Shown here: positions 8,287-21,570 of the stretch, piece by piece
Position numbering within the stretch: position 1 is the stretch's first letter
Layout: every line of letters begins with the position of its first letter
Source: CAVROT01 sp963722905
GTDB lineage: Bacteria; Pseudomonadota; Alphaproteobacteria; Rhodobacterales; Rhodobacteraceae
DNA: 64,000 bases
Direction of reading: 5' to 3'
Assembly: GCA_963722905.1 (NCBI GenBank)
Contig: CAVROT010000002.1
Coordinates: 1 to 64,000, forward strand
Program-made: the position numbers and the translations under genes
Notes under the pieces: generated by a model
What the model was told of the DNA's origin: nothing
Database searches by the model: none
The model's input: only the letters and a program-made list of their open reading frames with translations

Positions 8287-10692
8287 GTGACTGACTGGAG
8301 GATATCAGGCGACCGACCGTCGCCGACCGGCGCACGCGCACGGTCGGCGATGCAGGCAGCGATCCTCGCGGGCTGCGCGGGGTTGGCGGCGGTCCTCGCG
8401 CTTTTCGGTCCCGGAGCCGCATCGCGTACGACGGCCTGGGCCGCGGTTTCTGCGCTGATCGTGCTGGCGGCGATGACCGGTGGCATCGCCCTGCACCGGT
8501 CCCGCGGACGGCGTGCCATGCGCCGGGCCATCCGGCTGAGCCGCGAACACGACCCCGACGTCGTCTTCATGACCGACGCGGCCGGTGGCATCCTGTGGTA
8601 CAATGCGGCGGCCCTCACGTTTGCAGCCGACGACAGCGACGGCGAAGCAGGGGCTGGGTTCGCCGCGCGGGTTCCGCCCGGCGCGGCCGGAGGGCCGGCG
8701 CCGCAGCGATCCGCGCCGCTGGCCGACGTCATGCTGGCGCGGGATTTCGCGGCGCCGGCGGACGTGATGCGATCGCTGTCACGGCAGGTCGTCCGGTCGG
8801 GGTCGGCCCATGCCGACGTCGCGGGGCAGGACGGCACGATCCGCAGGCTATGGGCCGCGCGACCATGCGACGACACCATCGTCTGGACGTTGTCGGACCT
8901 TTGCGGCATCGGCGGCCCCCCGGAAGGCACTGGCCTGCCGACATTTCGCCTGACTTCCGAAGGGCACGTCGTTTCCGGCGACGCTGCGTTTTCGCGTCTG
9001 CTCGGCCGTGGGGTCGCCAGCTTCGACGACCTTGCGGATGGCGCGGATTACGACGGCAACGGTCGCTACAGGATCGTGACGCGGGACGGCCAGCGAAACG
9101 TTGTGCTCCACGAGATTTCCGATCGCGGCGGCCTCCGCCACGTGGCGATTCTGGCAGACGATACCGGCGGCGGTCCGTCCCTCGCCGACAACGGGCCCCG
9201 CGATGCCGACGGACGCACGTTCGATGCCCTGCCAGTGGCGATCCTGCAGATCGTGCCTGGCGGTCGTGTGTGTCGGTCCAACCGACTGGCGCGATCGCTG
9301 CTGGGGCTGCCCGACGGCGAGGATCGGCTTCTGGGCGATCTGGTCGAGGGGCTGGGCCGTCCCGTCGCCGGATGGCTGGACGATGCGTTCGCCGGGCGGG
9401 GACTGAACCGCCCCGAAGTCCTGCGGGCCAGCCACCAGTCGACGGATTGCTACGTCCAGATAACGTTGGGTCAGCTGACGCTTGACGACGACCCCCGCCT
9501 CGTCGCTGTGCTCCACGATGCCACCGAACTCAAGACCCTGGAAGCCCAGTTCGTCCAGAGCCAGAAGATGCATGCCATCGGGCAACTGGCCGGTGGCGTG
9601 GCCCATGACTTCAACAATCTGCTGACTGCCATCAGCGGTCACTGCGACCTGTTGCTGTTGCGGCACGACCAGGGCGATCCCGACTTCTCGGACCTCGAAC
9701 AGATCGCGCAGAACGCCAATCGCGCTGCCAGCCTGGTCGGACAGCTACTGGCCTTTTCACGCAAGCAGAACCTGCGGCCGGAATTGCTGGACATGCGCGA
9801 TACCCTGGCCGAGCTCACCCACCTTCTCGACCGCCTTGTCGGCGAACGGGTGACGCTGTCCTTCGACCACGATCCGGCACTTCAGATGGTCCGTGCCGAC
9901 AAGCGGCAGCTCGAACAGGTCATCATGAACCTCGTCGTCAACGCCCGAGACGCAATGCCGGACGGCGGCCCGATCCGCATCGAAACCGAGGCGCGCACCC
10001 TGCTCAAGCCGCTGAAGCGCGACCGCGTGGTCGTGCCTGTCGGGGAATACGTGATCGTCCGCGTAACGGACGAGGGGACCGGCATAAGCCCCGACAAGCT
10101 GCCGAAGATATTCGAGCCGTTCTTCACGACCAAGCGGATCGGAGAGGGGACGGGCCTGGGCCTCTCCACCGCTTACGGGATCGTAAAGCAGACGGGAGGC
10201 TACATCTTCGCCGACAGCGTCGTCGGCGAGGGTACGGCGTTCTCCCTCTACTTCCCGTCCCACCCGGTCCCGCCGAGGACTGCTCCGGCCCCGGCCCAGC
10301 CACCGGCGGCGCAGACGCATCACCGTGGCGAGGGCGTGATCCTGCTGGTGGAGGACGAGGCTCCGGTCCGGGCCTTCGCATCGCGCGCGCTGTCGATGCG
10401 CGGCTATACGGTGGTCGAGGCCGACAACGGGGAGATGGCGCTGGAGCTTCTGGCCGACCCAGATCTCGCCATCGACGTCTTCGTGACGGACGTCATCATG
10501 CCGGGCCTGGATGGCCCGACCTGGGTCCGCAAGGCACTGGAAGACAGGCCGGGTACGCGTGTCGTCTTCGTGTCGGGATACGCAGAGGAGAGCTTTGCGG
10601 ATTCACAGGCGAAGATCCCGAATTCGGTCTTTCTTCCCAAGCCGTTCTCGCTGGTGGAGTTGACCGCGACCGTTGCCCGCATTCTCGACTGA
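8287..10692 (+). CDS. cckA: CckA hybrid histidine kinase
   Basis: CckA feeds phosphate through ChpT to CtrA. In Rhodobacterales this relay governs motility and gene-transfer-agent output. The 801-residue protein has two membrane helices (about residues 23-41 and 48-69), then PAS-like regions to about 420. The HisKA domain carries His440 in GGVAHDFNNLLTAISGHCD. The ATPase domain has VVNARDAMPDGG (N box), DEGTGISPDKLPKIFEPFFT and GEGTGLGLSTAYGIVKQTGG. The C-terminal receiver has VEDE and phospho-acceptor Asp735 in VTDVIMPGLDG. Domain order and the neighbouring recA-alaS support CckA. The start is GTG at 8287, and ATG at 8350 would delete the pre-helix segment. Confidence 0.93.
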   Translation: MTDWRISGDRPSPTGARARSAMQAAILAGCAGLAAVLALFGPGAASRTTAWAAVSALIVLAAMTGGIALHRSRGRRAMRRAIRLSREHDPDVVFMTDAAGGILWYNAAALTFAADDSDGEAGAGFAARVPPGAAGGPAPQRSAPLADVMLARDFAAPADVMRSLSRQVVRSGSAHADVAGQDGTIRRLWAARPCDDTIVWTLSDLCGIGGPPEGTGLPTFRLTSEGHVVSGDAAFSRLLGRGVASFDDLADGADYDGNGRYRIVTRDGQRNVVLHEISDRGGLRHVAILADDTGGGPSLADNGPRDADGRTFDALPVAILQIVPGGRVCRSNRLARSLLGLPDGEDRLLGDLVEGLGRPVAGWLDDAFAGRGLNRPEVLRASHQSTDCYVQITLGQLTLDDDPRLVAVLHDATELKTLEAQFVQSQKMHAIGQLAGGVAHDFNNLLTAISGHCDLLLLRHDQGDPDFSDLEQIAQNANRAASLVGQLLAFSRKQNLRPELLDMRDTLAELTHLLDRLVGERVTLSFDHDPALQMVRADKRQLEQVIMNLVVNARDAMPDGGPIRIETEARTLLKPLKRDRVVVPVGEYVIVRVTDEGTGISPDKLPKIFEPFFTTKRIGEGTGLGLSTAYGIVKQTGGYIFADSVVGEGTAFSLYFPSHPVPPRTAPAPAQPPAAQTHHRGEGVILLVEDEAPVRAFASRALSMRGYTVVEADNGEMALELLADPDLAIDVFVTDVIMPGLDGPTWVRKALEDRPGTRVVFVSGYAEESFADSQAKIPNSVFLPKPFSLVELTATVARILD

Positions 10693-10871
10693 ACACGGCA
10701 GAGCAGGGGTCGGTCGCCGGACCCGGGAGGCAGCCTCTCGCCCGCCCGCGGTACGGGCGGTCCCTACGGGTGCTGACTGGGCGTGGCCCCGGGGCCACGA
10801 CTTGGGGGTCCGGCGCGGGTCCATCGTCGTTCACCGATCCTTAACCCTCGTCATCGACAGTTCGAATCGAG

Positions 10872-10900
10872 TTGCACATATTGGCGCGTCGCCTTATCCA
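10872..10900 (+). promoter_or_regulatory. Candidate recA promoter
   Basis: TTGCAC (10872-10877) and TATCCA (10895-10900) are separated by 17 nt and lie just before the LexA box, so transcription would start within or beside the operator. The match to -10 is weak (3/6). This is inferred from position. Confidence 0.35.
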
Positions 10901-10909
10901 CAGGATTGA

Positions 10910-10924
10910 GAACAAGACGCGAAC
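10910..10924 (+). promoter_or_regulatory. LexA operator (SOS box) of recA
   Basis: GAACAAGACGCGAAC is an exact GAAC-N7-GAAC, the reverse complement of the alphaproteobacterial SOS box GTTC-N7-GTTC. It ends 51 nt before the recA ATG. A second, imperfect box GTTC-N7-GTTG lies at 10860-10874 and overlaps the candidate -35. Confidence 0.85.
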
Positions 10925-10975
10925 ACGATACGGTCGTTGCCGGGCCCCGGCAGACGTGGAACAAGGAACCACCCC

Positions 10976-12046
10976 ATGAGCACGGCGAACCTCCTCGACA
11001 TGACCGACCGACGCAGCGCCGACAAGCAGAAGGCCCTCGACTTTGCCCTGGCGCAGATCGAACGGCAGTTCGGCAAGGGCTCCATCATGAAGCTCGGCGG
11101 CGACAATCCGTTGCCCGACATCGAATTGACCTCTACCGGATCGCTGGGCCTTGACATCGCGCTGGGCATCGGTGGCCTGCCCAAGGGCCGGGTCATCGAA
11201 ATCTACGGTCCCGAGAGCTCGGGCAAGACGACGCTGACGCTCCACGTCGTCGCCGAAGAGCAGAAGAAGGGCGGTGTCTGCGCCTTCGTCGACGCGGAGC
11301 ACGCGCTCGATCCGCAATACGCCAAGAAGCTGGGCGTGAACCTCGACGAGCTTCTGATCAGCCAGCCGGACACCGGCGAACAGGCCCTGGAGATCGTCGA
11401 CACGCTCGTCCGGTCCGGTGCGGTCAGCCTGGTGGTCGTCGACAGCGTCGCCGCGCTCACGCCGAAGTCCGAGCTCGAAGGCGACATGGGCGACAGCAGC
11501 GTCGGCGTCCACGCCCGCCTGATGAGCCAGGCGATGCGCAAGCTCACCGGCTCGATCAGCCGTTCGGGCTGCATGGTCATCTTCATCAATCAGATCCGCA
11601 TGAAGATCGGCGTCATGTTCGGCAGCCCGGAGACGACGACCGGCGGCAACGCGCTGAAGTTCTATTCCTCCGTCCGGCTGGACATCCGCCGCATCGGCGC
11701 CATCAAGGACCGCGACGAGGTGGTCGGCAACCAGACCAAGGTGAAGGTCGTCAAGAACAAGGTCGCGCCCCCCTTCAAGGTGGTCGAGTTCGACATCATG
11801 TACGGCGAAGGTATATCGAAGACCGGTGAGCTGCTGGACCTCGGCGTCAAGGCCGGCGTCGTCGACAAGTCGGGGTCGTGGTTCTCTTACGGCGACGAGA
11901 GGATCGGCCAGGGGCGCGAAAACGCCAAGCAGTTCCTCAAGGATAACCCGTCGATCGCCAACCAGATCGAGGACAGGATCCGCGCGTCCCACGGGCTGGA
12001 CTTTCATGGCGCCGACGACGGCGACGCCGCCATGCTGGAGGACTGA
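10976..12046 (+). CDS. recA: Recombinase RecA
   Basis: RecA forms ATP-dependent filaments on single-stranded DNA for homologous recombination and triggers LexA self-cleavage. The 356-residue protein has Walker A GPESSGKTT (78-86), Walker B region LVVVDSVAALTPKSELEGDM, loop L2 FGSPETTTGGNALKFYSSV and an acidic C-terminus (GADDGDAAMLED). The ATG has AAGGA 8 nt upstream. An SOS box and promoter lie just before it, so induction by DNA damage is expected. Gene order cckA-recA-alaS is familiar in Rhodobacterales. Confidence 0.98.
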   Translation: MSTANLLDMTDRRSADKQKALDFALAQIERQFGKGSIMKLGGDNPLPDIELTSTGSLGLDIALGIGGLPKGRVIEIYGPESSGKTTLTLHVVAEEQKKGGVCAFVDAEHALDPQYAKKLGVNLDELLISQPDTGEQALEIVDTLVRSGAVSLVVVDSVAALTPKSELEGDMGDSSVGVHARLMSQAMRKLTGSISRSGCMVIFINQIRMKIGVMFGSPETTTGGNALKFYSSVRLDIRRIGAIKDRDEVVGNQTKVKVVKNKVAPPFKVVEFDIMYGEGISKTGELLDLGVKAGVVDKSGSWFSYGDERIGQGRENAKQFLKDNPSIANQIEDRIRASHGLDFHGADDGDAAMLED

Positions 12047-12187
12047 CCGCAAGGGCGCGGCCCTCGCGCGCGCCATTCCGGAGGACGCGGCGCACAGGGC
12101 GAGAACGGTGGTACGTTCCTTGCCCCGACGGTCGCGGGCGGCTACACTTCGACACCGCCCGCCACCCGAGCCTCATAGGTCGCCGCC

Positions 12188-14847
<2,660 letters not shown>

Positions 14848-14851
<4 letters not shown>

Positions 14852-15132
14852 GTGCGCTGTGGATCGCCCATGTCCTGGTGACCGACGATGCGCCCTACGC
14901 GCGCTACGCCGCGCTGGCCACCGACGCCATACGCGAACACGGCGGTGTCTTCCTGGCGCGCGGCGGCCGATACGTGACGCTGGAGGGCCCCGATCGCCCG
15001 CGCAATGTCGTCGCGCGCTTTCCCAGCGTGGAGGCCGCCGAAGACTGCTACCGCTCCGACGCCTACCAGGCGGCGCTGGCCCACGCAAAGGGAGCGGCGG
15101 TCAGGGAACTCTCCATCGTCGAAGAGATCTGA
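14848..15132 (+). CDS. DUF1330 domain protein
   Basis: This 94-residue protein fits the DUF1330 family of small dimeric ferredoxin-like proteins. Family features are the alternating pattern LWIAHVLVTDDAPYARYAAL, GGVFLARGGRYVTLEG and RNVVARFPSVEAAEDCYRS. No reaction is established for the family. It is translationally coupled to alaS (ATGA), so the two are probably co-expressed. It is followed by a terminator-like repeat and then convergent typA. Confidence 0.85.
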
Positions 15133-15140
15133 ACGTCGCC

Positions 15141-15172
15141 CCCTTCATCCTGTCGCAAATACTCCGGGGAGC
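15141..15172 (-). repeat. Interspersed terminator-like element, copy 1
   Basis: On the minus strand this reads GCTCCCCGGAGTATTTGCGA followed by CAGGATGAAGGG, which is the same layout as 44251-44282: a short GC hairpin, TATTT, then GACAGGATGAAGG. It sits between the converging DUF1330 and typA genes, where a terminator is expected. Confidence 0.6.
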
Positions 15173-15214
15173 GCGAGGGGCTGGCCCCTCGCTCCGACGC
15201 CGGCGGCGCGCGAC

Positions 15215-17035
<1,821 letters not shown>

Positions 17036-17256
17036 GGGAGGCAGCCTTTCGGGGGTGTCGCGCCGCCCTACCGTGCAGGTGCAGAATTGGCTAGAGGCGA
17101 ACGGCGCGCGGAGCCAAGGATGGCCCGCTTTCCCGAGATCGCGGTTCATGCAGGTCGCGCGGGCGTTGTGACTCGCAAGGTCCGAGGGGGCTGGCGCGGG
17201 CGATGGCAATCGGATCGGGCGCAGCACCGCGATCCCTGGGGGCCATGTGCGCGGCC

Positions 17257-18186
17257 CTATTCAGCCGCGTCGCGCGCCGGATCCTCGTCCTTACCCTCGT
17301 CCGTCGCGCGGCGCATCGACATCGGCTCCTTGAACGTCAGGGTGCGGTAGGGGAACGGGATCTCGATACCGTTGTCGTCCAGCGCGCGCTTGACCGCCGC
17401 GACGACCTTGTCGCGTGAGCTGCGGATGTCGACAGGGCGCGATCCGGTCCACCATGTCACCTCGAAGTTGATCGAGCTGTCGGCGAACTCCTGCGCGAAG
17501 ATCTGCACGTCCTTCACGTCGTCGCGCACCGAATCCACGGCGTGGACCGCCGCCTCGATGACCTCGCGCGCACGGTCCACGTCCTCCCCGTAGGCCACGC
17601 CGCAGATGACGGTCGTGCGGCGCAGCTCGCCCGAGGTGCGGATCGTGACGGGGTTCTTGAAGAACATTGCATTGGGCGCCACGACGAGCTGTCCGTCGGT
17701 CTGGCGGATGTGCGTGTCGCGGATGGTGATGACCTCGACCTGGCCCTCGATCCCCTCGCATTCGATGAAGTCGGTGACCGAGAACGGCTCGCGCAGAAGC
17801 AACAGGATGCCGGCAAGGAAATTCTCGAACACGTCCTTGAAGGCGAACCCGATGGCGACGCCCCCCACGCCGAGTGCGGCCAGTGCGCGGCCCGGCGTGA
17901 TGGTCGGGAAGGCGATGGTGACCGCGATCAGGATGCCGAAGAGCCACAGCCCGACCGTCGCCAGCATCATCACCACATCGACCAGCGACCGGCGCATGCG
18001 GGCGCGGCGCAGGGCACGCGGCGTGTAGGCCTGCACGACGAAGACGATCACCCAGATGACCGTCAGGAACACGGCGGCGATGACGAGGTTCGGCAGCGTC
18101 GCCCAGAAGCTGACGGCGTAGCCCTCGAGTTGCATTCTTAGCGGTTCGGGAAACCGATACCAGAGGCTGCCGAAGATCTCGCGCAT
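17257..18186 (-). CDS. Small-conductance mechanosensitive channel (MscS family)
   Basis: This 309-residue inner-membrane channel would release solutes on hypo-osmotic shock. Three membrane helices are visible at about residues 30-52, 72-95 and 98-125. The third contains the pore-lining ALAALGVGGVAIGFAFKDVF and ends in FLAGILLLLREPF. The soluble beta domain follows with IEGQVEVITIRDTHIRQTDG and VVAPNAMFFKNPV. The C-terminal alpha/beta domain ends in an acidic tail. It lies 10 nt downstream of no co-directional gene but 9 nt upstream of nothing coding on its own strand until typA, 221 nt away. Confidence 0.92.
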   Translation of the reverse strand: MREIFGSLWYRFPEPLRMQLEGYAVSFWATLPNLVIAAVFLTVIWVIVFVVQAYTPRALRRARMRRSLVDVVMMLATVGLWLFGILIAVTIAFPTITPGRALAALGVGGVAIGFAFKDVFENFLAGILLLLREPFSVTDFIECEGIEGQVEVITIRDTHIRQTDGQLVVAPNAMFFKNPVTIRTSGELRRTTVICGVAYGEDVDRAREVIEAAVHAVDSVRDDVKDVQIFAQEFADSSINFEVTWWTGSRPVDIRSSRDKVVAAVKRALDDNGIEIPFPYRTLTFKEPMSMRRATDEGKDEDPARDAAE

Positions 18187-18195
18187 GGGTGGCCC

Positions 18196-18531
18196 TCAGT
18201 GGGTGGCGGTGGACGAATAGAGGTGAATGACCAGGATCCCCGAGAGGATCAGCGCCATTCCCAGCACGGCCGGACCGTCCAGTCTCTGGCCAAACAGGAC
18301 ATAGCCGATGATCGCGATGAAAACGATCCCGAGGCCGGACCATATCGCGTAGACCACCCCGAGCGGCATGTATTTCAGGGCAAGGCTCATCAGCCAGAAC
18401 GACAGGGCATAGGACACCGTCATGATCGCGACGGGTAGGGGGCGGGTGAACTGCGCGCTGGCCTGAAGCGCCGCGCTGCCGACGGTCTCGGCCATGATGG
18501 CGAATATCAGGTACAGGTAGTGGGCTGGCAT
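18196..18531 (-). CDS. SMR-family multidrug/quaternary ammonium efflux protein
   Basis: The 111-residue protein has four membrane helices and belongs to the small multidrug resistance family, which exchanges cationic drugs for protons. The conserved acidic residue is Glu15 in AIMAETVGSAALQAS. The family signature VYAIWSGLGIVFIAIIGYVL lies in helix 3, and the last helix is ALILSGILVIHLYSS. The start MPAHYLYLIF puts Glu at the family position. The stop is 9 nt before the MscS start, so the two may be one transcript. Confidence 0.93.
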   Translation of the reverse strand: MPAHYLYLIFAIMAETVGSAALQASAQFTRPLPVAIMTVSYALSFWLMSLALKYMPLGVVYAIWSGLGIVFIAIIGYVLFGQRLDGPAVLGMALILSGILVIHLYSSTATH

Positions 18532-18722
18532 TTCGGTCCCCGGTGATGTCGGTCTGTCGGGTCTAGGGCGTGTCGGGACCGCTTTGAAGCCTATCGTGGC
18601 GGCGACATGCACGCTCCACGTCGGCCATTCGCGTCGATTGTGCCCCGGGCCGGTCGTCGCCGGGATGTGCAGGTGCGCCGCAGCCGCGCGGCCGCCGTCG
18701 CGCAGTCGAAGCGGCGCGGCGG

Positions 18723-19259
18723 CTAGTCCCGGCCGCGGTAGGGCTCGACGTACTGCAGGGCCATGTCCCAGGGGAAGAAAATCCAGGTGTCCTGGCTGAC
18801 TTCGGTGATGAAGGTGTCGACGGTCGGGCGTCCCTTGGGCTTGGCATAGACGGTCGCGTAATGCGCGGCTGGGTAGAGCGCGCGCACCAGCTCCAGCGTG
18901 CGGCCGCTGTCGACCAGATCGTCGACGATCAGGATCCCGGCGCCGTCGGGGCCCATCAGGTCGGCATCGGGCGACTTGAGGATGCGGGCCTCGGACTGCG
19001 ACTGATGATCGTAGGACTTCACCGAGATCGTGTCGACGGTGCGGATGTCCAGCTCGCGCGCGACGATCATGGCGGGCGCCATGCCGCCGCGGGTGATGGC
19101 GACGACGGCGCGCCAGCCGCCCCCCTTGTCGCCCGCCTCGCCCTCGGGTCCCAGCCCGTCCAGCCGCCAGGCCAAAGCCCGGCTGTCGCGGTGCAGCTGG
19201 TCCCAGGAGATGTGGAACCCCTTCTCGTGTGGCAGTCGGGTCGGGTCGCGGTCTGGCAT
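18723..19259 (-). CDS. gpt: Xanthine phosphoribosyltransferase (XGPRT type)
   Basis: The enzyme salvages xanthine and guanine with PRPP to give XMP/GMP. The 178-residue product has the PRPP-binding signature ILIVDDLVDSGRTLELVRAL. It also has VVAITRGGMAPAMIVAREL near the N-terminus and the C-terminal WIFFPWDMALQYVEPYRG typical of Gpt-like enzymes in Rhodobacteraceae. The ATG start (MPDRDPTRLPHEKGFHISWD) follows a GGAC-type site. It lies 23 nt downstream of the LysE gene on the same strand. Confidence 0.92.
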   Translation of the reverse strand: MPDRDPTRLPHEKGFHISWDQLHRDSRALAWRLDGLGPEGEAGDKGGGWRAVVAITRGGMAPAMIVARELDIRTVDTISVKSYDHQSQSEARILKSPDADLMGPDGAGILIVDDLVDSGRTLELVRALYPAAHYATVYAKPKGRPTVDTFITEVSQDTWIFFPWDMALQYVEPYRGRD

Positions 19260-19282
19260 GGGCTGTCCTTGGTGTGAGGGCG

Positions 19283-19930
19283 TCAGCTGAAAGCGATGGC
19301 GGCGCCGAGCGCGGCGAGGGCGCCGCCGAAGAGGCGGTCGAGCCTGGCCTTGAACCGCGCATAGGCGGCGCGCGGTCCCGCGCGAGAGAAAAGCCACGCG
19401 ACGACGATGTACCATGCCGCCTCGACCCAGAAGATGTTGAAGACCACGAACGCCTTCGCCCCCAGCGTCGCGCCCTGGGGAACGAGACCGACGAACACCG
19501 CGCCGAAGAAGATCGCGGGCTTGGGATTCGCCGCCATGGCCAGAGCGCCGAGGCGGATAGCCGACGCCATGGAACGGGGGGCGGCGCCCGGCTGCGCCCG
19601 CGGCATCGGGTCGGGCGCATGGCGCCACATCTTCCAGGCGAGCCAGATCAGGAACGCGCCGCCTGCGATCTTGAGCGTCAGGAAAAGCTGCGGGACGAGC
19701 TCGAAGAGCAGCGCCAGACCGGCAAGCGCGGCGGCCGCCCAGAGCGCGGCCACGAGGCCGAATCCGATGGCGAGGCCCGCCGCCGGAAGCACCCCCCCGG
19801 ACGCCGCAGTGCGCACCGACAGCACGAAGGACGGGCCGGGGCTGATCGCTGCCATCAGGTGGACGAGCGCGATGCCGGCATAGACGGTCGGGGTCAATTT
19901 TCCGTCCGCCCCGTCATACGGGGACGGCAT
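19283..19930 (-). CDS. LysE/RhtB family amino-acid exporter
   Basis: This 215-residue membrane protein of the LysE family exports amino acids or related metabolites. The family motif is visible in helix 1 (GIALVHLMAAISPGPSFVLS), followed by AASGGVLPAAGLAIGFGLVA and about five more helices. The start is chosen at ATG 19930 because GGAG lies 10 nt upstream. A GTG 15 nt further up is possible. The first 17 nt overlap the 3' end of the unrecognised upstream gene, suggesting translational coupling. Confidence 0.9.
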   Translation of the reverse strand: MPSPYDGADGKLTPTVYAGIALVHLMAAISPGPSFVLSVRTAASGGVLPAAGLAIGFGLVAALWAAAALAGLALLFELVPQLFLTLKIAGGAFLIWLAWKMWRHAPDPMPRAQPGAAPRSMASAIRLGALAMAANPKPAIFFGAVFVGLVPQGATLGAKAFVVFNIFWVEAAWYIVVAWLFSRAGPRAAYARFKARLDRLFGGALAALGAAIAFS

Positions 19931-20717
19931 GGAAGTATTCTCCACGCGTCATCGTCAGCCAACTGACGTCTCTAGCCCGAGGCGACGCCCGGTCGTCGAC
20001 AAAGCAGGGACGTTCCGTCTGGGAGATCAGACGCATTTTCTTTCCGAGTTTCTGTCCGCGCACAGCGACGTCGTCTTTACGCAAGTAGCCCCAGGCCCCG
20101 GCGTCGATCAGCCTCCAATCAGAGCGGTCGCTCTGATACGTACCGAAAGACCTGGCGAACATGATCTTGTCGGCTACACGCAGACACAGCGTCACCCAGT
20201 CATTGAAGTCGTGCGTCGTGGAGTATGACCGATCCGGGTCCGGCGTATCGGCCAGCCCGAATGCGGAGAGTATCTCGCCGCGCAACTGCGAGAGCGACGT
20301 CCACCATCCCGGATCGGCACTGCGCGGTTTGACGAGCTCGCGGTTGCCCTGCGGATCGTCCTTCCTCTGGCTCGGTTTCGGCCCGAAAAAACCTCCGAAA
20401 ACCGGAGTGGTGCAGTAACTGGCCAAATCGGCGATATCACCATTCACGGCTTCGGGGGCATTTACCCACTTTCTGATCTTGGCCCTCTGTCCCTCGTAAT
20501 GGCACATAGATAACAATGCCTCGCACAGAACTGCGCGATCCGGGGTTGCGGACCTCCTGTCCGCGGCTACGGCAAGAAGCGTCCACGACATCAGATAGAA
20601 CGTTCGGACCGGCAGGACATGATGGAATGTCCCCTCCCGTGTCCGCTTGGACCCCGCGGACATCGCTTTTCTATTCGACAATGCGACTTCCACGGTGAAA
20701 CGATCGCTCTCAGCCAA
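19914..20717 (-). CDS. Hypothetical protein, 267 aa, no recognised family
   Basis: I do not recognise this protein. It is soluble in character, with no clear signal peptide or membrane helix, and is Arg/Lys/Asp rich and Trp-rich (for example PGWWTSL, FNDWVTLCLRV, DWRLIDAGAWGYLRKDD). The start is TTG, preceded at 6 nt by a perfect AAGGAGG, which argues strongly that it is translated. Base composition looks less GC-rich than fabI and lysE on either side. It is 46 nt downstream of fabI and overlaps lysE by 17 nt, so it sits in a fabI-orf-lysE transcript. The overlap with an exporter gene makes a linked role possible, but nothing in the sequence names one. Confidence 0.8.
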   Translation of the reverse strand: MAESDRFTVEVALSNRKAMSAGSKRTREGTFHHVLPVRTFYLMSWTLLAVAADRRSATPDRAVLCEALLSMCHYEGQRAKIRKWVNAPEAVNGDIADLASYCTTPVFGGFFGPKPSQRKDDPQGNRELVKPRSADPGWWTSLSQLRGEILSAFGLADTPDPDRSYSTTHDFNDWVTLCLRVADKIMFARSFGTYQSDRSDWRLIDAGAWGYLRKDDVAVRGQKLGKKMRLISQTERPCFVDDRASPRARDVSWLTMTRGEYFHAVPV

Positions 20718-20723
20718 GTCGCG

Positions 20724-20730
20724 CCTCCTT
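20724..20730 (-). promoter_or_regulatory. Full-consensus Shine-Dalgarno before a TTG start
   Basis: AAGGAGG on the minus strand ends 6 nt before TTG at 20717-20715. It decides the start of the 267-aa hypothetical gene. Confidence 0.8.
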
Positions 20731-20763
20731 CAACGGCAACGGGTCGTGGTGCGACTGCCTCGA

Positions 20764-21570
20764 CTATTCCTTCGAGATGTCGGGCGCGTCCACGGCCTTC
20801 ATTCCGACGACGTGATAGCCGGCATCGACATGCACGACTTCTCCTGTGACGGCGCTGGAGAGGTCCGAAAGGAGGTAGAGCGCCGACTTCCCGACCTCGT
20901 CCTGCGTGACCGTCCGGCGCAGCGGCGAATTGTACTCGTTCCACTTCATGATGTAGCGGAAATCGCCGATGCCGCTGGCCGCCAGGGTCTTGATCGTGCC
21001 GGCGCTGATCGCGTTGACCCGGATACCGTCCTTGCCCAGATCCTCGGCGAGGTAGCGGACCGATGCCTCCAGCGCGGCCTTTGCCACGCCCATGACGTTG
21101 TAGTGGGGCATCACCTTCTCGGCGCCGTAATAAGTCAGCGTCAGGCAGGAGCCGCCGTTCGTCATGAGTTTCTCCGCACGCTGGACCACGGCGGTAAAGG
21201 AGTAGACGGATATATCCATCGACATCGCGAAATTGCCGGGCGACGTGTCGACGTAGCGGCCGCGCAGCTCGGCCTTGTCGGAGAACCCGATGGCATGGAC
21301 AACGAAATCCAGCCCGCCCCAGCGATCCTCGATCGCGGCGAAAAGCGCGTCCAGCGAGGCCGGATCGCCGACGTCGCAGGGGTGCAGGAAATCCGATCCC
21401 AGCGTCGCCGCAAGCGGTCTCACCCTCTTGAGCAGGGCGTCGCCCTGGTACGAGAATGCCAGTTCCGCCCCAGCGCCGGCCAGGGTCCGGGCGATGCCCC
21501 AGGCGATGGACTTGTCGTTGGCCACACCCATGATCAGGCCACGCTTTCCGGACATCAGTTCTGTTGACAT
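20764..21570 (-). CDS. fabI: Enoyl-[acyl-carrier-protein] reductase FabI
   Basis: FabI performs the last reduction of each fatty-acid elongation cycle using NADH. The 268-residue SDR protein starts MSTELMSGKRGLIMGVANDK, with the FabI-type cofactor motif GVANDKSIAWGIA. Catalytic residues fall at the expected spacing, Tyr147, Tyr157 and Lys164 in TYYGAEKVMPHYNVMGVAKA. The C-terminal SSAVTGEVVHVDAGYHVVGM is typical. The chosen ATG removes 20 upstream residues that have no family match. It is divergent from pdxH with 108 nt between. Confidence 0.96.
   Translation of the reverse strand: MSTELMSGKRGLIMGVANDKSIAWGIARTLAGAGAELAFSYQGDALLKRVRPLAATLGSDFLHPCDVGDPASLDALFAAIEDRWGGLDFVVHAIGFSDKAELRGRYVDTSPGNFAMSMDISVYSFTAVVQRAEKLMTNGGSCLTLTYYGAEKVMPHYNVMGVAKAALEASVRYLAEDLGKDGIRVNAISAGTIKTLAASGIGDFRYIMKWNEYNSPLRRTVTQDEVGKSALYLLSDLSSAVTGEVVHVDAGYHVVGMKAVDAPDISKE

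Noticed and set aside
18196..19620. One continuous 474-codon minus frame covering the SMR and gpt genes
   Set aside because: Only its last 111 codons match a family (SMR). The rest is out of frame with gpt and LysE and is Arg/Pro-rich.
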